Shown: piece after piece, positions 39,867-53,270 of the stretch
How the letters are laid out: each line of letters starts with the position of its first letter
How positions within the stretch are numbered: position 1 is the first letter of the stretch
Assembly (NCBI GenBank): GCA_013397075.1
Contig: VWZS01009593.1
Location: 336,318 to 400,317 of the forward strand
Reading direction: 5' to 3'
DNA: 64,000 nt
Origin: Rhabdornis inornatus
Lineage: Eukaryota > Chordata > Aves > Passeriformes > Rhabdornithidae
Translations under genes and position numbers: made by a program
The notes under the pieces: model-generated
The model's input: only the letters and a program-made list of their open reading frames with translations
Told to the model about the DNA's origin: nothing
The model's database searches: none

Positions 39867-42719
39867 ACTGAAAAAGATAGGATTCAAAACAAATTTCTAG
39901 ATTGCAGTTCAAACAGGCAATGATCGCTGGACTTATACAAATAGCAAAAAATCTCCAAAAGCTGTCTAGCCAAAAGTTTAAAAAAGTCCTTTTGGTTCCT
40001 TTTGTTTTCATGTTGTCCACATTTGTGAGACTTAACTCAGAATTTCATTTTGATTTCCTTTTGGTACCAGAATTTACCTTCTTGCATTACTGCATTCTCT
40101 TACAATTTTTTTTTAAGCTTGCCTTTTTTTCTGCTCTCTTTTTTCAACCTCCTTATTGTTATCTCTTTCTTCTCTTTTTCTCTATTTTTTTATATAAAGT
40201 TCTACATTTAGTCAATTGCTACAGTAAGACATATACCAAAACAGTCTGAAAGTGACAAGCATCAACCAAAAATTTTCAGAGATGCAGGAGATATGCAGGA
40301 GATATACTTCAGTATACACAAATGTATGTCTCAATGATCTTCCATATGCCTTTCTCAGTGAATTTAAGATCACTTTACATTTTTAAAGTAGATACTGAAA
40401 ATATGGCAAATTTACGCAACTTAATTCTATCAAACTGATTACATTTGGAAATCTGAAAATTCAGACAAAATGCCAAACATCTCTAACATGATTTATTTCC
40501 TTTCTACCAAAATCAGAACATAGACAGCTACTGTTTATTTTAAACATATATATCTGTTCAAATAATATTTGTAATTTTATTGCAGTAATATATATTTGTT
40601 TAATAGAAAAAATATGAAAATGACCAACATAGGCCCACATATGAATAATATTCTATCAGTTGGTTCACTTAAAGTGAGAAAGTACTTTTCGAAAGGCTTG
40701 TTACTTTTAAGAAAAAGAAAAAAAACAAAACCAAAACTCAACACAAATGAATGCTAGTAAATGAGGAAGCAGTGATTTGAAATACAAAATAATTATTTTC
40801 ATATAGGCATACTTTGCTTTCTTTTCAAAAGATATTTGCATCAATGTAACATAAATCCGCGTAATCAAACTCAATCATACAAAAAACCTCCAAACAATAC
40901 AACTTAAAAATTCTTCAAGACTCAATACTATTATAGGGATCTATGAAATGAACAATATAATGCTGGTAATGGAAAGTATTCACATCTATTGGCCTTAAAA
41001 AGAGTAGCTTTGTTATATTTGTCAAGTAAAAAGCCTTGAGAATATTGTCTTATATATTTATTTTCTTTTTCATTTGATTTTGTGAATCATATTGCAAGAA
41101 TGTTATTTCCCTTTTTTACGGATAGGGTAACATCAAATAAGCAAATCTGAAAGAATAATTACTATACAGACTATGTACATTAAAATGCATATAGCAACCA
41201 TTTAACAAAAAGATAAATTTAAAATTTAAAGATTCTGACTTCTAATTCTGTTCCTTGTGTCACTGTGGATATGCCATCATATTGCAGTGCTCTCATTTCT
41301 TTTCAATAAAATTAAATTATTACTTTCATTTTAATATAAATATTAGTTGCCTAATATCTGTTCAGTGTTATAAGCAAGCTAAATGCCATTTATAAATCAA
41401 ATATATGGTTTCAGATAGAACAATACTTGCTAAAGCTCAAAATATATATTGATATGACTTTGACACCCCTTTTATTAAAATATTTTCAATGAAGTTCAGA
41501 TATGTGGGAAAATAATTAATCTTAAACCCAGTAATAATCTCCTGCACTTATTCTTAATAGCAAAAATCTTTATACCATTGCTATTGAGTGTCTAGCTAAT
41601 ATTTGCCCTAAGCAAGCTAAATTCCCAAATTTTCTATTCTAAATCCAGTATTAGGCATCAGGAAGCAATTTGACTTAAACCTATTACTAAAGGTTGCTAA
41701 CTAATTTAAGGTAATAAGTTATCCAATATAGTAATCTTCACTACAGTGAAGATTATTTTAATAGGTAATATTTAATATATTTTTAAATAGTATATGTTTT
41801 TAAACAGATTAGTACTTGTTAGAAATGATGCAAAGTTCTTAGAAAGTTTGTTCATTTATTTGGCAAGTGGTAAAGACAAGGTTGCAGAAAAGGTATCTTG
41901 AATACAAATCTTAGTACTTAAGCATAGCTTTTTCATTGTTTACCTTACCTATGTCACACAAAATTAACAGAGACTGCAGCCTAGTAAGTACAATTTTGCC
42001 ATTAATAATACAAACCCACAGAATTTCTGTTGACATCATGTAGGCTTGCCTTGGCCTGAGTTTGTTTTCAATATTTTTGATAATTCATTGGTGTCAAGTG
42101 AATATTTCTTGAGCTGAAGGCATTTCAGGAATGTTGTGCTCTGATAATACTGGATACAATAATGACCTGATAAAGTTACATAGGTCTTGCATAGCAAGCA
42201 GCATACTTAGGCTGAGGGAGGCTAATGTGCAACTTTCAGATTTTAGTAAAGAACAATGAGAAAGAAGCAGACTATGTTAAGAAAATATACAAAAAATGAA
42301 TAATTGAACTCCAAGATTGAAGAGGAAGCTCACTTCTTCATGTCCAGGAGTGTCAAACTCGTCCTAACAGATCCTTGGATGCTCTCAATTCATTGTAATC
42401 CCCACCCAGGGGCACAGAGAAAAGGGCAAAAACAAGACAAAAGAAATACAGGGGAAGAGTAGAAAGCCAGTTCTTAACTTTTGTAAGTGTATTATCATCA
42501 TTGATGCTTTTCTATATTTGATAATTCTGACTATCGGACCATTAAAACATTAATTAGAATAACAATAAGTTGTGTTCCCTTTGGCTATAACAAGATTCTC
42601 TGGCTAACATAATATTACACAGGTGCATTACAGTCCAAGTAACTTTTGGTCCGAAGTTTCATATACCAAACATGCACTATTTTTCTATGTACCCTACACC
42701 ACCAAAGTACTCTCCAGTG

Positions 42720-43150
42720 ACTGTCAGGACTCTGAGGGCTCTAATGGACCTAAGCAGGACTGGCCAGCCTTCCTTGGGCTTCTCCCCATCCATGCCTATG
42801 GGCCCATGGCCCCAGGGCTGAAGCCATTTGTCCCTGTCCCAGCGATGCCACAGAAGTGCTTGTTCCCCTCTTCCCCTATTCCTGCTCTACCTAGCCATGG
42901 GGCTAGTGTCCCTGCCTGGCTTTGGCCTGTTCTCTTTTCCATGGAGATGTCTAATGCCCAGGGTTTGGTCTGCTTCCAGATGCTCCCAAAGCCTGCTCTA
43001 CACCCTGGCTGGGGGCAGGAGGACCAACACTGGCTGAAAAGCCCTGCACTTCTGGCCTCAACCCTGATCCCTGGGCTCGCCAGCCTCCAGGGAGCTGTTG
43101 GCCTGAGCTTGTCTCTTATTCACTGTGAAAAATACCGTTGTAATAAATCA
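42720..43150 (+). mobile_element. GC-rich block, possible LTR remnant
   Basis: This stretch of roughly 400 bases is C-rich and close to CpG-free, in contrast to its AT-rich surroundings. It reads as CCCTGCC / GGGCTGG-type sequence and ends near an AATAAA at 43142-43147, which could be an LTR poly(A) signal. A 209-codon open frame across it (42623-43252) has Pro/Leu-rich low-complexity content without a domain, so it is a composition effect. I could not name the family. An exapted or unrelated GC-rich insert is equally possible. Confidence 0.4.
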
Positions 43151-44354
43151 GCTGAGACTCTCTTTTCTTCATGCAGGAAAATCCTATTCGTTAGTCTCAT
43201 AACACATTTAATACAGTTTTCACAGACCTTGTGTGCAACACCAATTGGCTAGTAGTTTTCTTACAACTTCATCTGTTGCTCAGAAGGTCTGTATGTGCTA
43301 AGATGCAGATATTTACATTTTTCCTTTCTGGGTTCTCATGGGATATATCTATTTTTTACACAGGCGCACTTGTTTTTCTCCCCAGTAATAGGTTGTTTTG
43401 TTATAGGTTGTTGTTATACCTAAAATTGTTTTGCATGGGAACTTGCAAGTTGCACTTAGAAAAAGTGACAGGCTAGCTTGCTAATTCAGCAGAGCAATGC
43501 CTGATTTCACAAGGTCCTTGTTTTATAACATATTTTACCTGTCTGCAATAAAATACAATGTCTATGAACAAAGCAATACATTAAATTTAATAAGAATTTT
43601 TTTTTCCTTATTTCTCACTCAGAATAAAGAAAGTTAACTCTAAGCAGAATAAATCTTAATTATAAAGCAAAACAAAGTTGAATGATTTATAAATGAAACT
43701 GTACCATCTTTTATGTTTTGGTTTTATCTAAAAGGTCAGGACAGACTAAAAAATAATACTTTTAAAGAAAGGTCAGGTCCTAAGTGAGATGAAAACAATT
43801 CTCTGCCAAGGGAAAAGGTTTCTTCAGTATAAAAACTGATTCAAAATCCACTTAGAGTTTACAGAGATAAAACTATTCCTGCAGAACATTTTGTGCTGTC
43901 AGCATCAAGTGGGCAGCAGGTGAACTTTTAAGCTATGAAGCGGCATCCAGTGCAAAACAAGAGCTTTGCCTGCAGAAAATCGTCCCTGTGAGAGGACCCC
44001 AGTGATCCATTAGACAACAATTTCAAGATGTCCTAAGGTAAATGCTTACACACTAAAATTTCAAAATAATTTTAAGAAGAATTACATATGCATTGCCTTA
44101 GTGAGCATTTCAGGCAATTTTGCAGCGCAATACAATGATAACAATGATAGTGTTCTTGTTCAATAACCAAAATTGTTCCTAATATCCATAAAAGCTCGGT
44201 TATGGCAAGTATCTTTTCTCACTTTTATGTTGCACAGAGAAATGCTCGCAAAGACAGTTTCTAAAGGAAAAAATATATTGGCATGTCTAAAAACATGGTA
44301 ATTTGACACTATCTTACATAATATCAGCAGGTAAACTCAGGTAACACATATTTG

Positions 44355-45182
44355 TGTGTTAGGTGAATGGGCAGTGAGATGGATCAAGAACAGGCTGAAT
44401 GGCAGAGCTCAGGGTCATGATTAGCTGAGTAGAATCCAGCTGGAGGCTGTGATGATTCCCACGGATCTATACTGGATCCAATCTTATTCAACTTGTTTTT
44501 CAATGACCTCGATGAAGGGATTGAATGTACTCTCAGCAAGTTTGCTGATGATATGAAACTGGAGGAGTTACTGATACACCTGAAGGCTGTGCTGCCATTC
44601 AATAGGAAGAGGGTGATCAGCAGATTGAGAGAGGTGATCCTTCCCCTCTCTACTTGGCCCTAGTGCAGTTACACCTGGAGTGTTGTGCCCAGTTCTGGGC
44701 TCCTCAGTACAAGAAAGACAAGGAGCTACTGAAAAGGGTGCAGTGGAGGGCAAAAAAGATTATGAGGGGTCTGGAGCATTTCTCTTATGAGGAGACACTG
44801 CAGGAGCTGGAACTGCTTAGTTTAGAGAAGACTGAGAGGGAATCTCACCAATACATATAAACATCTCAAAGGCAGGTTTCAAGAAGACGGTGCCAGACTC
44901 TTTTCGGTGATGCCCAGTGACAGCACAAGGGACAATGGTCATAAACTTAAACACAAGAAGTTTCACATCAACATGACAAAGAACTTATGTTGAGGGTGGA
45001 AGAGCACAGGGACAGGCTGCTCAAGGAGGTTGTGGAGTCTCCCTCTCTGGAGATACGCAAAACCCACCTGGATGTGCGTCTGTGTAATCTGCTCTAAGTG
45101 ACCCTGTTTTGGCAGAAGGGTCGGGCTGGATGATCTCCAGAGGTCTCTTCCAACTCTAACAATTCTGTGATTCTGTGATATT
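44355..45182 (+). mobile_element. CR1 LINE with internal deletion
   Basis: CR1 ORF2 remnants are followed by the 3' end. Near 44370-44600 come ATGGATCAAGAACAGGCTG, TTATTCAACTTGTTTTTC and AGCAAGTTTGCTGATGATATG. Frame 44654-44860 reads like the ORF2 C-terminus (HLECCAQFWAPQYKKDKELL, then VQWRAKKIMRGLEHFSYEE). The 3' end carries GATGATCTCCAGAGGTCTC and AATTCTGTGATTCTGTGA. A block expected between about 44600 and 44615 is missing, so the copy has an internal deletion. It is antisense to the host gene and has no intact reverse transcriptase. Confidence 0.9.
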
Positions 45183-45544
45183 TCAGAAATGGCAGCAGCT
45201 TTTGGATACTTTTTACACTTCTTGACTGGTAGAACTTAAAAATGTCAAATTTTGAGACGGCTGGTTGCTCACCATTTCTGAACACTTCAGAATTCATTAC
45301 AATGGTTGAAGTTGAAAGGCATCTTAGAATTCGGCCACTTTCAGAACTGTCAGCAGTTCTACAGTCATTCCTTGATATTTAATTTACCTAAACTAAATGG
45401 TATGACCATCTCTTCATAGGCAAGAGTTTCTGAGAGATTCTACACAGTTCCAGAGCAACTTCTTTCACATGTAAGAAAAAGTTGCTGGACAGCAGTGAAT
45501 GAGAGTTTTCAACAGTAACTTTTTTTCCCCCAGGAAATAATAAA

Positions 45545-45677
45545 TTAAAACCCCAACAACAAATAAACAAAAAAAACCAAACCAAACCAAAACAAAAAAG
45601 CAACAACAACAAAAAACCAAAACCAAATAAAACCAAACACCCTTCTCCCCCCTCCCCCCAAAAAAAAAACAAAAAAT
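45545..45677. repeat. A/C-rich low-complexity tract
   Basis: The plus strand consists of CAACAAC, AAACC and poly(A) units with a C-rich part near 45640-45660. It produces spurious Phe/Trp/Gly-rich open frames on the minus strand. It lies between two CR1 pieces. Confidence 0.85.
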
Positions 45678-45827
45678 CACAGTAATTCTAGAAAAAGTGA
45701 CTACAAAATTGAGTACAAAAAAGAAACATTTTGCCTCTGTACAAAGACCATGGGATACTTAAATATTAAATATTCAATCAAAAATGACTGTGATAACCTC
45801 CAAAAACAGTATGAGAATAAATATATG

Positions 45828-46052
45828 ATATCCAAGAACCACCTGGATACAATCCTCTGCAATGTGCTCTAGGATGATCCTGCTTGTGCAGGGAGTTGGG
45901 CCAGATGACTCCACTGTGGTCATTTCAAACATTACAAGGCCAAGCTGGACGGGGGTCTCAGCCCAGCCCATGTCAGGGGTTTGGAAAAAGGTGAGCTTTA
46001 AGGTCCCTTCAAACCCAAACCATTCTATGATTCCATGATTCTATGATATCCA
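45828..46052 (+). mobile_element. Two adjacent CR1 3' ends
   Basis: The first tail runs to about 45920: CCACCTGGATACAATCCTC, TGCAATGTGCTCTAGGATG, GGGCCAGATGACTCCACTG. A second tail follows from about 45930: GGTGAGCTTTAAGGTCCC, AACCCAAACCATTCTATGATT, CCATGATTCTATGATA. Both point the same way. Either one CR1 inserted into another, or two fragments were brought together. Confidence 0.8.
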
Positions 46053-47334
46053 TTTCATGGTTCTGTCAGTTTCTTTAAGGTTGGTTAATATTCATCATTT
46101 CCCACTAGGGTCACTGGGAATTTAAATGATTCTTGACTTAAGTACTACTGACTGGTTTGCTCTGTCAAAAGAGAGTGTTCAAATGACTTCAACAAACAGA
46201 AGGTCAATTTATTCTAATTGAAATTTCTTTCAAAACTGTTATATTTTTATCACTAATTTGTTTAAATTATGGGTTTGAGAACTTTCTAGGGAAAAATTAT
46301 TGAAACATGTAAGCCTCATGCATCTTTCACAAAAAGCCAAACTACCCAACACGATGCTGTGTACAAATGAAGAATCTTTTCTTCTTATATCTCCAATTAA
46401 AAAACTGTGTATGCTATCTGCCTGTTACAGTAATACATTAGACATATACATAAGGAATTAAAAGTTATTAAAACTAAGTTTTAATCCAAAATTTACTATT
46501 TACAAATTTACTACTACTATTACTAATTTACTATTACTAGTAGAAGAGAAAGTAGTCTCAGGTGAAGAATAGAAAATGCAGCAGTTTGTTTTACTTTCAC
46601 AAAGTCAATAGACCTCTTCCCTTTTGAATTTGAGTCAGCCTGATTTAATTTGAATATATGTCCTTCAAGTCAAGGATTCTCTTTACAAGTATTTTTATAT
46701 ATCAGAGTGTACCAAGGGCAGCACTATAAACTAAACCAGCATTATCTAAGCAATTCTGCCAGCTTTGTGAAAAATTGAATGGTGTTACCTAGCTTCTAGC
46801 TGCCCAGGATTAGGGCTCAAAAGACTCACTGCCCTGTTCCACAGGTAACTTTCTGGTGGTTTTGTGCAAGTCACTATGAAGCATATGCCTCAATTCTGAC
46901 ATCCAAAAGAGATCTGATAAATATTTCCAATATCCCTGTGATTTATAACTTTATGGTCTGTGTATCTCTGCTCCTCCCACACGTATATTCATTTTCCAAG
47001 CTGCAGGGTCCTGTGTAAATTAATCACTTTTCAATCAGAAGCTTACCCATATGTTTGATATCTTTGCTTTCTCTGAACTTCCTTCAACTTTGCTATATTC
47101 TTTGGAAATGCAGAGGCCAGAGCAGCAACTGGAGTCAAGGTGAAGGTTGATTTATATAGCAGCATGTTTTCTGTTCTGTCCTCTACTCTGTCCCTAGTAT
47201 TTAGGTTAAAAAGCACTAAGATGTGGTTTTTTAAGCATTCTAAGCAAGGACCTGAGGACTATGGAGTGCTCTTAGTATACTGAATAAATTAGAGCATAAG
47301 AGCTTGCTGATATTACTGACAATAATAATCAACA

Positions 47335-48665
47335 GACCTCATGATTTTATTTCCAAACTTTTTTGCCTCAGTCTTCAGGGTAAAATCCTCTTCCCACACC
47401 TCTCAAGTGGATGGGCTTCAAGACCAAAGTCCTTTACATTGCCAGAGAAATTCAGGTTCATGACCACCTGAACATACATAAATCTATGGGACCTGGTGAG
47501 CTGCGCCCCAGAGTCCTGAGGGAATTTGCTGATATTGTTGCCAAGCCACTGTCCATGATACGTGAAAAGTCATGGCAGCCAGGCAAAGTCCCAGGTGACT
47601 GGAAAAGGGGAAACATTTTACCTGTGTTTATAAAGGGTAGAAAGGAGGATCCTTGGAACAACTAACTTGTCAGTATCACCGCTGTGCCTAGAAAAACCAT
47701 GGAACAGAATCCTCCTAGAAGCTGTGCTGAGGCATATGGAGGACAGGGAGGTGATTCAGAACAGTAGCACAGCTTCAACATGGGCAAATCCTCTCTAATC
47801 AAACTAGTGGCCTTCTACGATGGACCAATTACATCAATCAACAAAAGGCCATATATGTCATCTATTTGGACTTCTGCAAAGCCTTGGACATGGTCCCCCA
47901 CAACATCCTTCTGTCTAAAGTGAAGAGAAATAGATCCTATGGGTGAACAGTTCAATGCATGATGAATTGCTTGGACAGTTGTGTCCAGAGGGGAATGTTC
48001 TGAACACTTTAGTGTTCTGACAGACAAGATGGAAAAGTGGTTTCCCTCAGGGGTCCATATTGGGATCAGTATTATTTAGTGTTTTCATCAATGATATAAA
48101 CTGAGGCATTGAGCACACCCTCAGCCAGTTTGAAGGCTACAAGAAGCCAAGTGCTGTGGTTGACATGTCAGAGTGATGGGATGCCATTCATAGAGACCTG
48201 TACAAGCCTGAGAAATGGCATATGAGAACCTCATTAAATTGAACAGGGCCAAGTACAAGGTGTTGTACCTGGCTCAGGGCAACCCCTGGGATCAGTACAG
48301 CCTGGAAGATGAATGGGTCAAGAGCAGCCCTGCCAAGGACCTGGACATGCTAGTGGATGAGAGGCTGGACGTGACCCAGAAATGTGCACTTGCAGCCCTG
48401 AAAGCCAATTGTATCCAGGGCTACATCAAAAGCAGCGTGGTCAGCAGGGCTAGAGAAGGGATTTTGTCCCTCTTCTCTGCCCTTGCATGATCCCATAAGG
48501 AGTGCTGCATCCAGATCTGAGGGCCTCAGCATAGGAAGAATATAGACCTGTTACAGAAGGTCCAGAGGAGAGCCATGAAGATGATTAGATAGATGAAGAA
48601 CCTCTCCTGTGAAGAAAAGCTGAGAGAATTCAGCCTGTTCAGCCTGGAAAAGAGATTTGTGCTGG
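47335..48665 (+). mobile_element. Long CR1 ORF2 fragment without 3' tail
   Basis: This copy covers about 1.3 kb of CR1 ORF2. The frame at 47411-47665 shows the reverse-transcriptase block SWQPGKVPGDWKRGNILP followed by FIKGRKEDPWNN. Frame 48215-48490 shows KLNRAKYKVLYLAQGN and KDLDMLVDERLDVTQKCALA. The end is GAGAATTCAGCCTGTTCAGC / CTGGAAAAGAG. Several frameshifts and stops separate these blocks, so it is dead. Unlike a normal CR1 insertion it stops before the 3' untranslated region and octamer tail. Confidence 0.9.
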
Positions 48666-51021
48666 CTGACTGTTCAATCCAGCTAGCACAGACTAGATTC
48701 CAGCCAGGGTATGTATCATACAAGAAGTCATAATTATTCAACAGAATCCTTTCAAGTTCAATCTCATTACTACTCGTTTTGTCACCTAAATCTTTCTTTC
48801 ACAATCCCTCACTCTCCACTCTAACCACTTTACGTGGCTCTCTGTCTTTCTTCTACATATTCAGAAAATTTCATTTTCTGAAAAGATATTAACAATGTTC
48901 ATATTGACCCAGAATCCAGACCAAAAATAATATACATTTTGTCATCTATGAAACAAAGCAAGTAAGTACATTAGAAAGAAACACACAATACAACAATCAA
49001 TGCTAGAAACACTATAGCATTCACTGTTATTCTATGTTTGTTCTGACATTTTTCAGACAGGCTTAGAAGGTTTGACTACCATGGTTCTCAGGGGACTTTT
49101 ACTATTTTCTTGTAGCTATGAATGGTACTGAAATATCACATAACAAAAATCTAAGAAATTACATAACTGAGAATCATTTTGGTACTAGTTCGTGATTTTG
49201 CTCATTAACAAATTCCATAGAATAATATTCACTTGTGTGCAAGGTTTATTGCCTCAGCTGCATTTAAGTGAAAACACTTTGAACAGACATGTATGTTTAA
49301 TAATTTCCTGGTACTTGTGAATGGGGAAAAAGAAATGTAATTCTTTCAGCTTTCTCATACTTCTACTGATACAGGACACAAATAAAGCAGCCAATGTTTT
49401 AAAGTATAAAGAGATCCATTGACTAGAACTAAAGTGGAGAAAGTGTAACCGGGAATTAAAAAGGTAGTTCAGAAAATTTCATTTCTTACTTAAAATAGCA
49501 TTCATTAAAATATTAACTTTTCATTCAATAGACTCGACTCCTTATTTACTGGGGGATATTTTGCAAAAGGTACTTTTACTCCTGAAATTAGATAATCTTA
49601 GATTTAATTCTGAAGAGTAATATGAATGTTCTCAACCTTATCTATACTGGGAATGAGTAAAAAGTGTAGCACCTCATTTAACACTATGAAATAACTTCTG
49701 GCATAATATCTTGCACAGGTCACTTTCATATTCACATTTCAAAGCAGAATTTTGGATTTATTTTTTCTATTGAAAAAGAATAACCTTCCTATCTGTAGGC
49801 AGGAGGTTATCCAGCATATTACTCAGTCTTCATGCATATGGTGTGATTAGTTTTTACAAATAATAGACAAAGGAGAAACATTTAAAGAACACAACAGCTA
49901 TATTTCTCATGTTTTATGCCTCAACATATACCTAGACAGTTCATTACTTTAAAATTAAGAGAAAAACTACATAACTACTTCACCTTTAAAACCTCAAGGA
50001 CATGAGAATATGCTTTCTCTCACAAGTGTGAGTGCTATCAGTAACTAAATACACAAACACACGCTTTAGACTAAAGAGAAGAGAGACAGAAGGAAAAGAC
50101 ATTTCTTCACAATAATTTATGTCATTTAATTAGAAAGTACATGGGAAAATTTGAGTGTGAGGGTAGACAAAAAAACCTACATTCTGTTACTTCATTATCT
50201 AGTTCTCTTCATCTGCCTGTTGTTTTCTTATCAAATTTATTTCTTTCCTTGTGTGCATATCCCCTAATAGTAGAAAACCACCCCTCTGAAATGTAAAATT
50301 ACCTCCTAGAACAAAAAAACAAATGTTGAAAAAGATGAATGAGGGAAGAGGAAGAGAAAGAAATGGGAGTAAATCTTCCAGCAGAAATAAATCCACTGCA
50401 TCTGATATCAGTGACACTACTAATTTTAGCACTTAAAATCTACTTTCTAAAGTTAGAACATATCAGGTTTGTTTTCTTTAAAGTACAGGAACCTTTATAA
50501 TGGTCAAAACTATTTATAAACTAACTTGAATGGCTTATTGCATTCAATTACTACTAATTAATTACACTATTTAATAAGAAATAATTTTCACAGCTGAAAA
50601 ATATAAATAATTTAATAAAAAAGCCCAAGCATATTATGAGAACATTTGCATGTAAAAAAAAAAACCAAGAGGAAAAAAAGTTCCAACATTTAATCTCACC
50701 ATTAAATATTCTGAATGTAAATAAGTGTTTTATTCCGGGTTTTTCTTTCAGTTGTTTTAGCATCCTGACATGAACAGATCGTCAGTGCAATATATTGCAC
50801 TGCTTGATGGCTATGAAACATATAGATGTATAGGATAGTGTATTAATGTTTTGACCTAATAAATATGAAGTATTTTGAAGGTGCTATACACTCTAGAGTT
50901 TATGTACTATTAATAGAAGTTTCCAACTGCCATAGAAAATTTCTTTTCCTAGCTAATTTTCTTACATTTTAGTGGATTTCCTTAGATGAAATATTTTAAT
51001 AGATGTATTAAATATTTTTAT

Positions 51022-51172
51022 TTTTATATATATGCATATATATAGGCATATATATACAGATATGCATTANNNNNNNNNNATATAGATGATAGATATAGAT
51101 ATAGATATAGATATATAGATAGATATAGATGATATGTGTGTATGTGTGCATGTGTGTGTGTATTTATACATA
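51022..51172. repeat. AT / GATA / GT microsatellite containing a 10-base gap
   Basis: A TATATA run passes into GATATA/GATA units and then a TG run (TATGTGTGTATGTGTGCATG). Ten Ns at 51070-51079 fall inside it, so the true length is unknown. It is a compound microsatellite and a likely site of assembly collapse. Confidence 0.92.
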
Positions 51173-52325
51173 AACAACATCACTAAAACCACACTGAGAT
51201 ATAAATAATTATTTTCCCTTCTGGAAACCAGGATTCTTCATACTACCTATGGCTTTTATAGTTTCAATGTGACATGATCCTAGTTTTCTTTCTATCTGTT
51301 TGAAATCTTGTATTTTGTTTCAGTTTATAAATTTCTGAGCTTTCAACCAAAGTGACCCAAGTAAAGGAAATGCTTTCTAAGCATTACCTGAATTAAAGAG
51401 TAATTCAGTACTTTTTTCTTGTATTTTGCAGAGGAGTTGGAATTACTTATAGTCAATAGTACTGAAAGTATTATCACTTACTTTTTTTTAAACAAGAAAA
51501 AGGAGTATGTAGAATAGTACATGAAACAGAAAGATATTAAAATTTTTGAATGCTCCTAAAATATAATATTTTCTGCATGGTAAGTATGAAATTAAGAAGA
51601 TGCAACCATTAAATCATTAAAAATGGAAAGGACAACTCTTTACTGCATCATTTAATGCTTATTCCAGAAGTAAATTACAATCTATCAATTTAAACATTAG
51701 TACAGACTACCATGTCTTAATATTTAATGTTAGTTCTATTGACTTTTTTAAAATGAAATGTGATCTTGAAGTAAAAAAATTGAATTAAAATGTTAAAATT
51801 AGATCTCTCTGGATCTGTACACGGTATCAGAACTATTTGCCAATAGTGGTGTTATTAAAACTTATCGCTGGAGGAATTCTAAAAGGAAGTTCTTTAAATT
51901 TGGAGACAGTCAACAAAATGCAACATTTTTTCTCCTCTACAACTTGCCTACAATGAAGTCAATGTCATTTAGTGCACTGTAATTGTGTGTGTGTATAATT
52001 GTGAATAAAAGACATCTCAAGGGAGCAAAGGTGAAAAAGAATCTGTTTAGAAAATATATGTCAGTATGAGATAAGCGGAGCTGAAAGACCAGGGAGTATG
52101 AAAATCCACTAAAAACATTTATTTATATAAGATGTGTGCAATTTAGGCTCTTGTTATGCCTGGAGGTAAAAAAAAAACAAAAACAAAAACAAACTTCCGA
52201 GAAGCTGTGGTAATTTCACTCTATGAAGAAAGGATTCCTTTCTCCTCCATCCATTGCAAAATCAGGTAACCACTGTGATGTTTTGACAAAAGAAGTTCAA
52301 AGTCTTAAAAGACACAGATTCACAA

Positions 52326-52363
52326 AATAACTAAATATGTGTCTACATAACTAAATATGTGTC
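52326..52363. repeat. Short tandem duplication
   Basis: ATAACTAAATATGTGTCT is present twice, separated by at most a couple of bases (ACATAACTAAATATGTGTCT follows the first copy). It is intronic and no role is visible. Confidence 0.8.
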
Positions 52364-52789
52364 TTTAAAAAGATAAAAGTAAATATCTGTCATCTGTCAA
52401 ATATATTATCAATGAAAACAGAAACTTATTTGCACTGACCTAAGCAGAAGATACAGCCCTTGTCAAAGTAGCAGACTTCTACAAATGTGACTCAAGTGAT
52501 GCAGTACCTTTCTTTCTCCTAGGGAATCTCAAGGCCTTGAATGTTCTGGTATTAAAAAAACCCCATTTCTGTAAGCGATTAGTAAATGCAAACTGAGATT
52601 AAAAACATACATCAGTGTTTCGGTAGTTGCACTAGGTATACAGACTACCAGACTAAATGGAAATCTAGTCATTGTAGTCAGTGGAATGTGGTGTTTTAGT
52701 TTTAAAGCACACATCTAAGACAGGATGTAACAGGTGCCGATATAGTGTTTCTTCCTTCCCACCTTCCAGTTTCTATGCCAGAATGGCAT

Positions 52790-53270
52790 GGTGTCCTTGC
52801 TAGGATAGAGTGAATTTTCTTCCTAGTTGTTGTTACAGTGCCATATTTTGGATTTAGGATGGGAATAGCACACTGATGTTTTAGTTATTGCTGAGCAGTA
52901 CTCACCATGAGTCAAGGACTTTTCTGCTTCTCATGCTGCTCTGCCAGCAAGGAGGCTGAGGGTGCACAAGAAGCTGAAAAAGAACACAGCTGGGAGAGCT
53001 AACCCCAACTGGCCAAAGGAATATTCCATACCATAAGACATCGTGCTGAACAGGGGATGAGGCAACTTGTCTGGGAGGTAGCAACCGCTGCTCAGGGACT
53101 GGAAGGAATTGTTTGGCAGGTGATGAGTTGCTTTGTGCAGCACTAGTTTTGTATGTCCTTTTATCATTATTACTGCTTTCCCATCCTTTTCTGTGGTGTT
53201 AAATTGGCTTTATCTCAATCCATGTCAGTCTATTTTTCTGACTCTCAATCATGTCTTTTTTTCTGACCTC
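52790..53270 (+). mobile_element. Avian endogenous-retrovirus LTR (family 2)
   Basis: The block has the order of a widespread avian ERV LTR: ATAGAGTGAATTTTCTTCC, TTTTGGATTTAGGATGGG, CACACTGATGTTTTAGTTATT, GCTCTGCCAGCAAGGAGGC, CCAACTGGCCAAAGGAATATTC, CATACCATAAGACATCGTGC, then GGCTTTATCTCAATCCATG near the 3' side. Compared with what I know of the family, the middle part before 53060-53200 is shortened or replaced. The same family lies inverted at 59695-60215. No retroviral coding sequence adjoins it, so it is probably a solo LTR. It is antisense to the host gene. Confidence 0.75.

Noticed and set aside
39902..40249. Phe/Leu-rich plus-strand open frame that looks like a membrane protein
   Set aside because: It comes from a T-rich intron stretch; hydrophobicity follows from TTT/CTT codons.
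42623..43252. Longest gap-free open frame of the window (209 codons, plus strand)
   Set aside because: It runs through a C-rich repeat-like block, has Pro/Leu/Ala-rich content with no domain, and lacks any splice or codon evidence.
45388..45680. Phe/Trp/Gly-rich minus-strand open frames resembling membrane segments
   Set aside because: They are the translation of an A/C-rich simple repeat.
47411..48490. Possible host gene encoding reverse-transcriptase-like peptides
   Set aside because: The blocks are in different frames with stops between them and match CR1 ORF2 in order.
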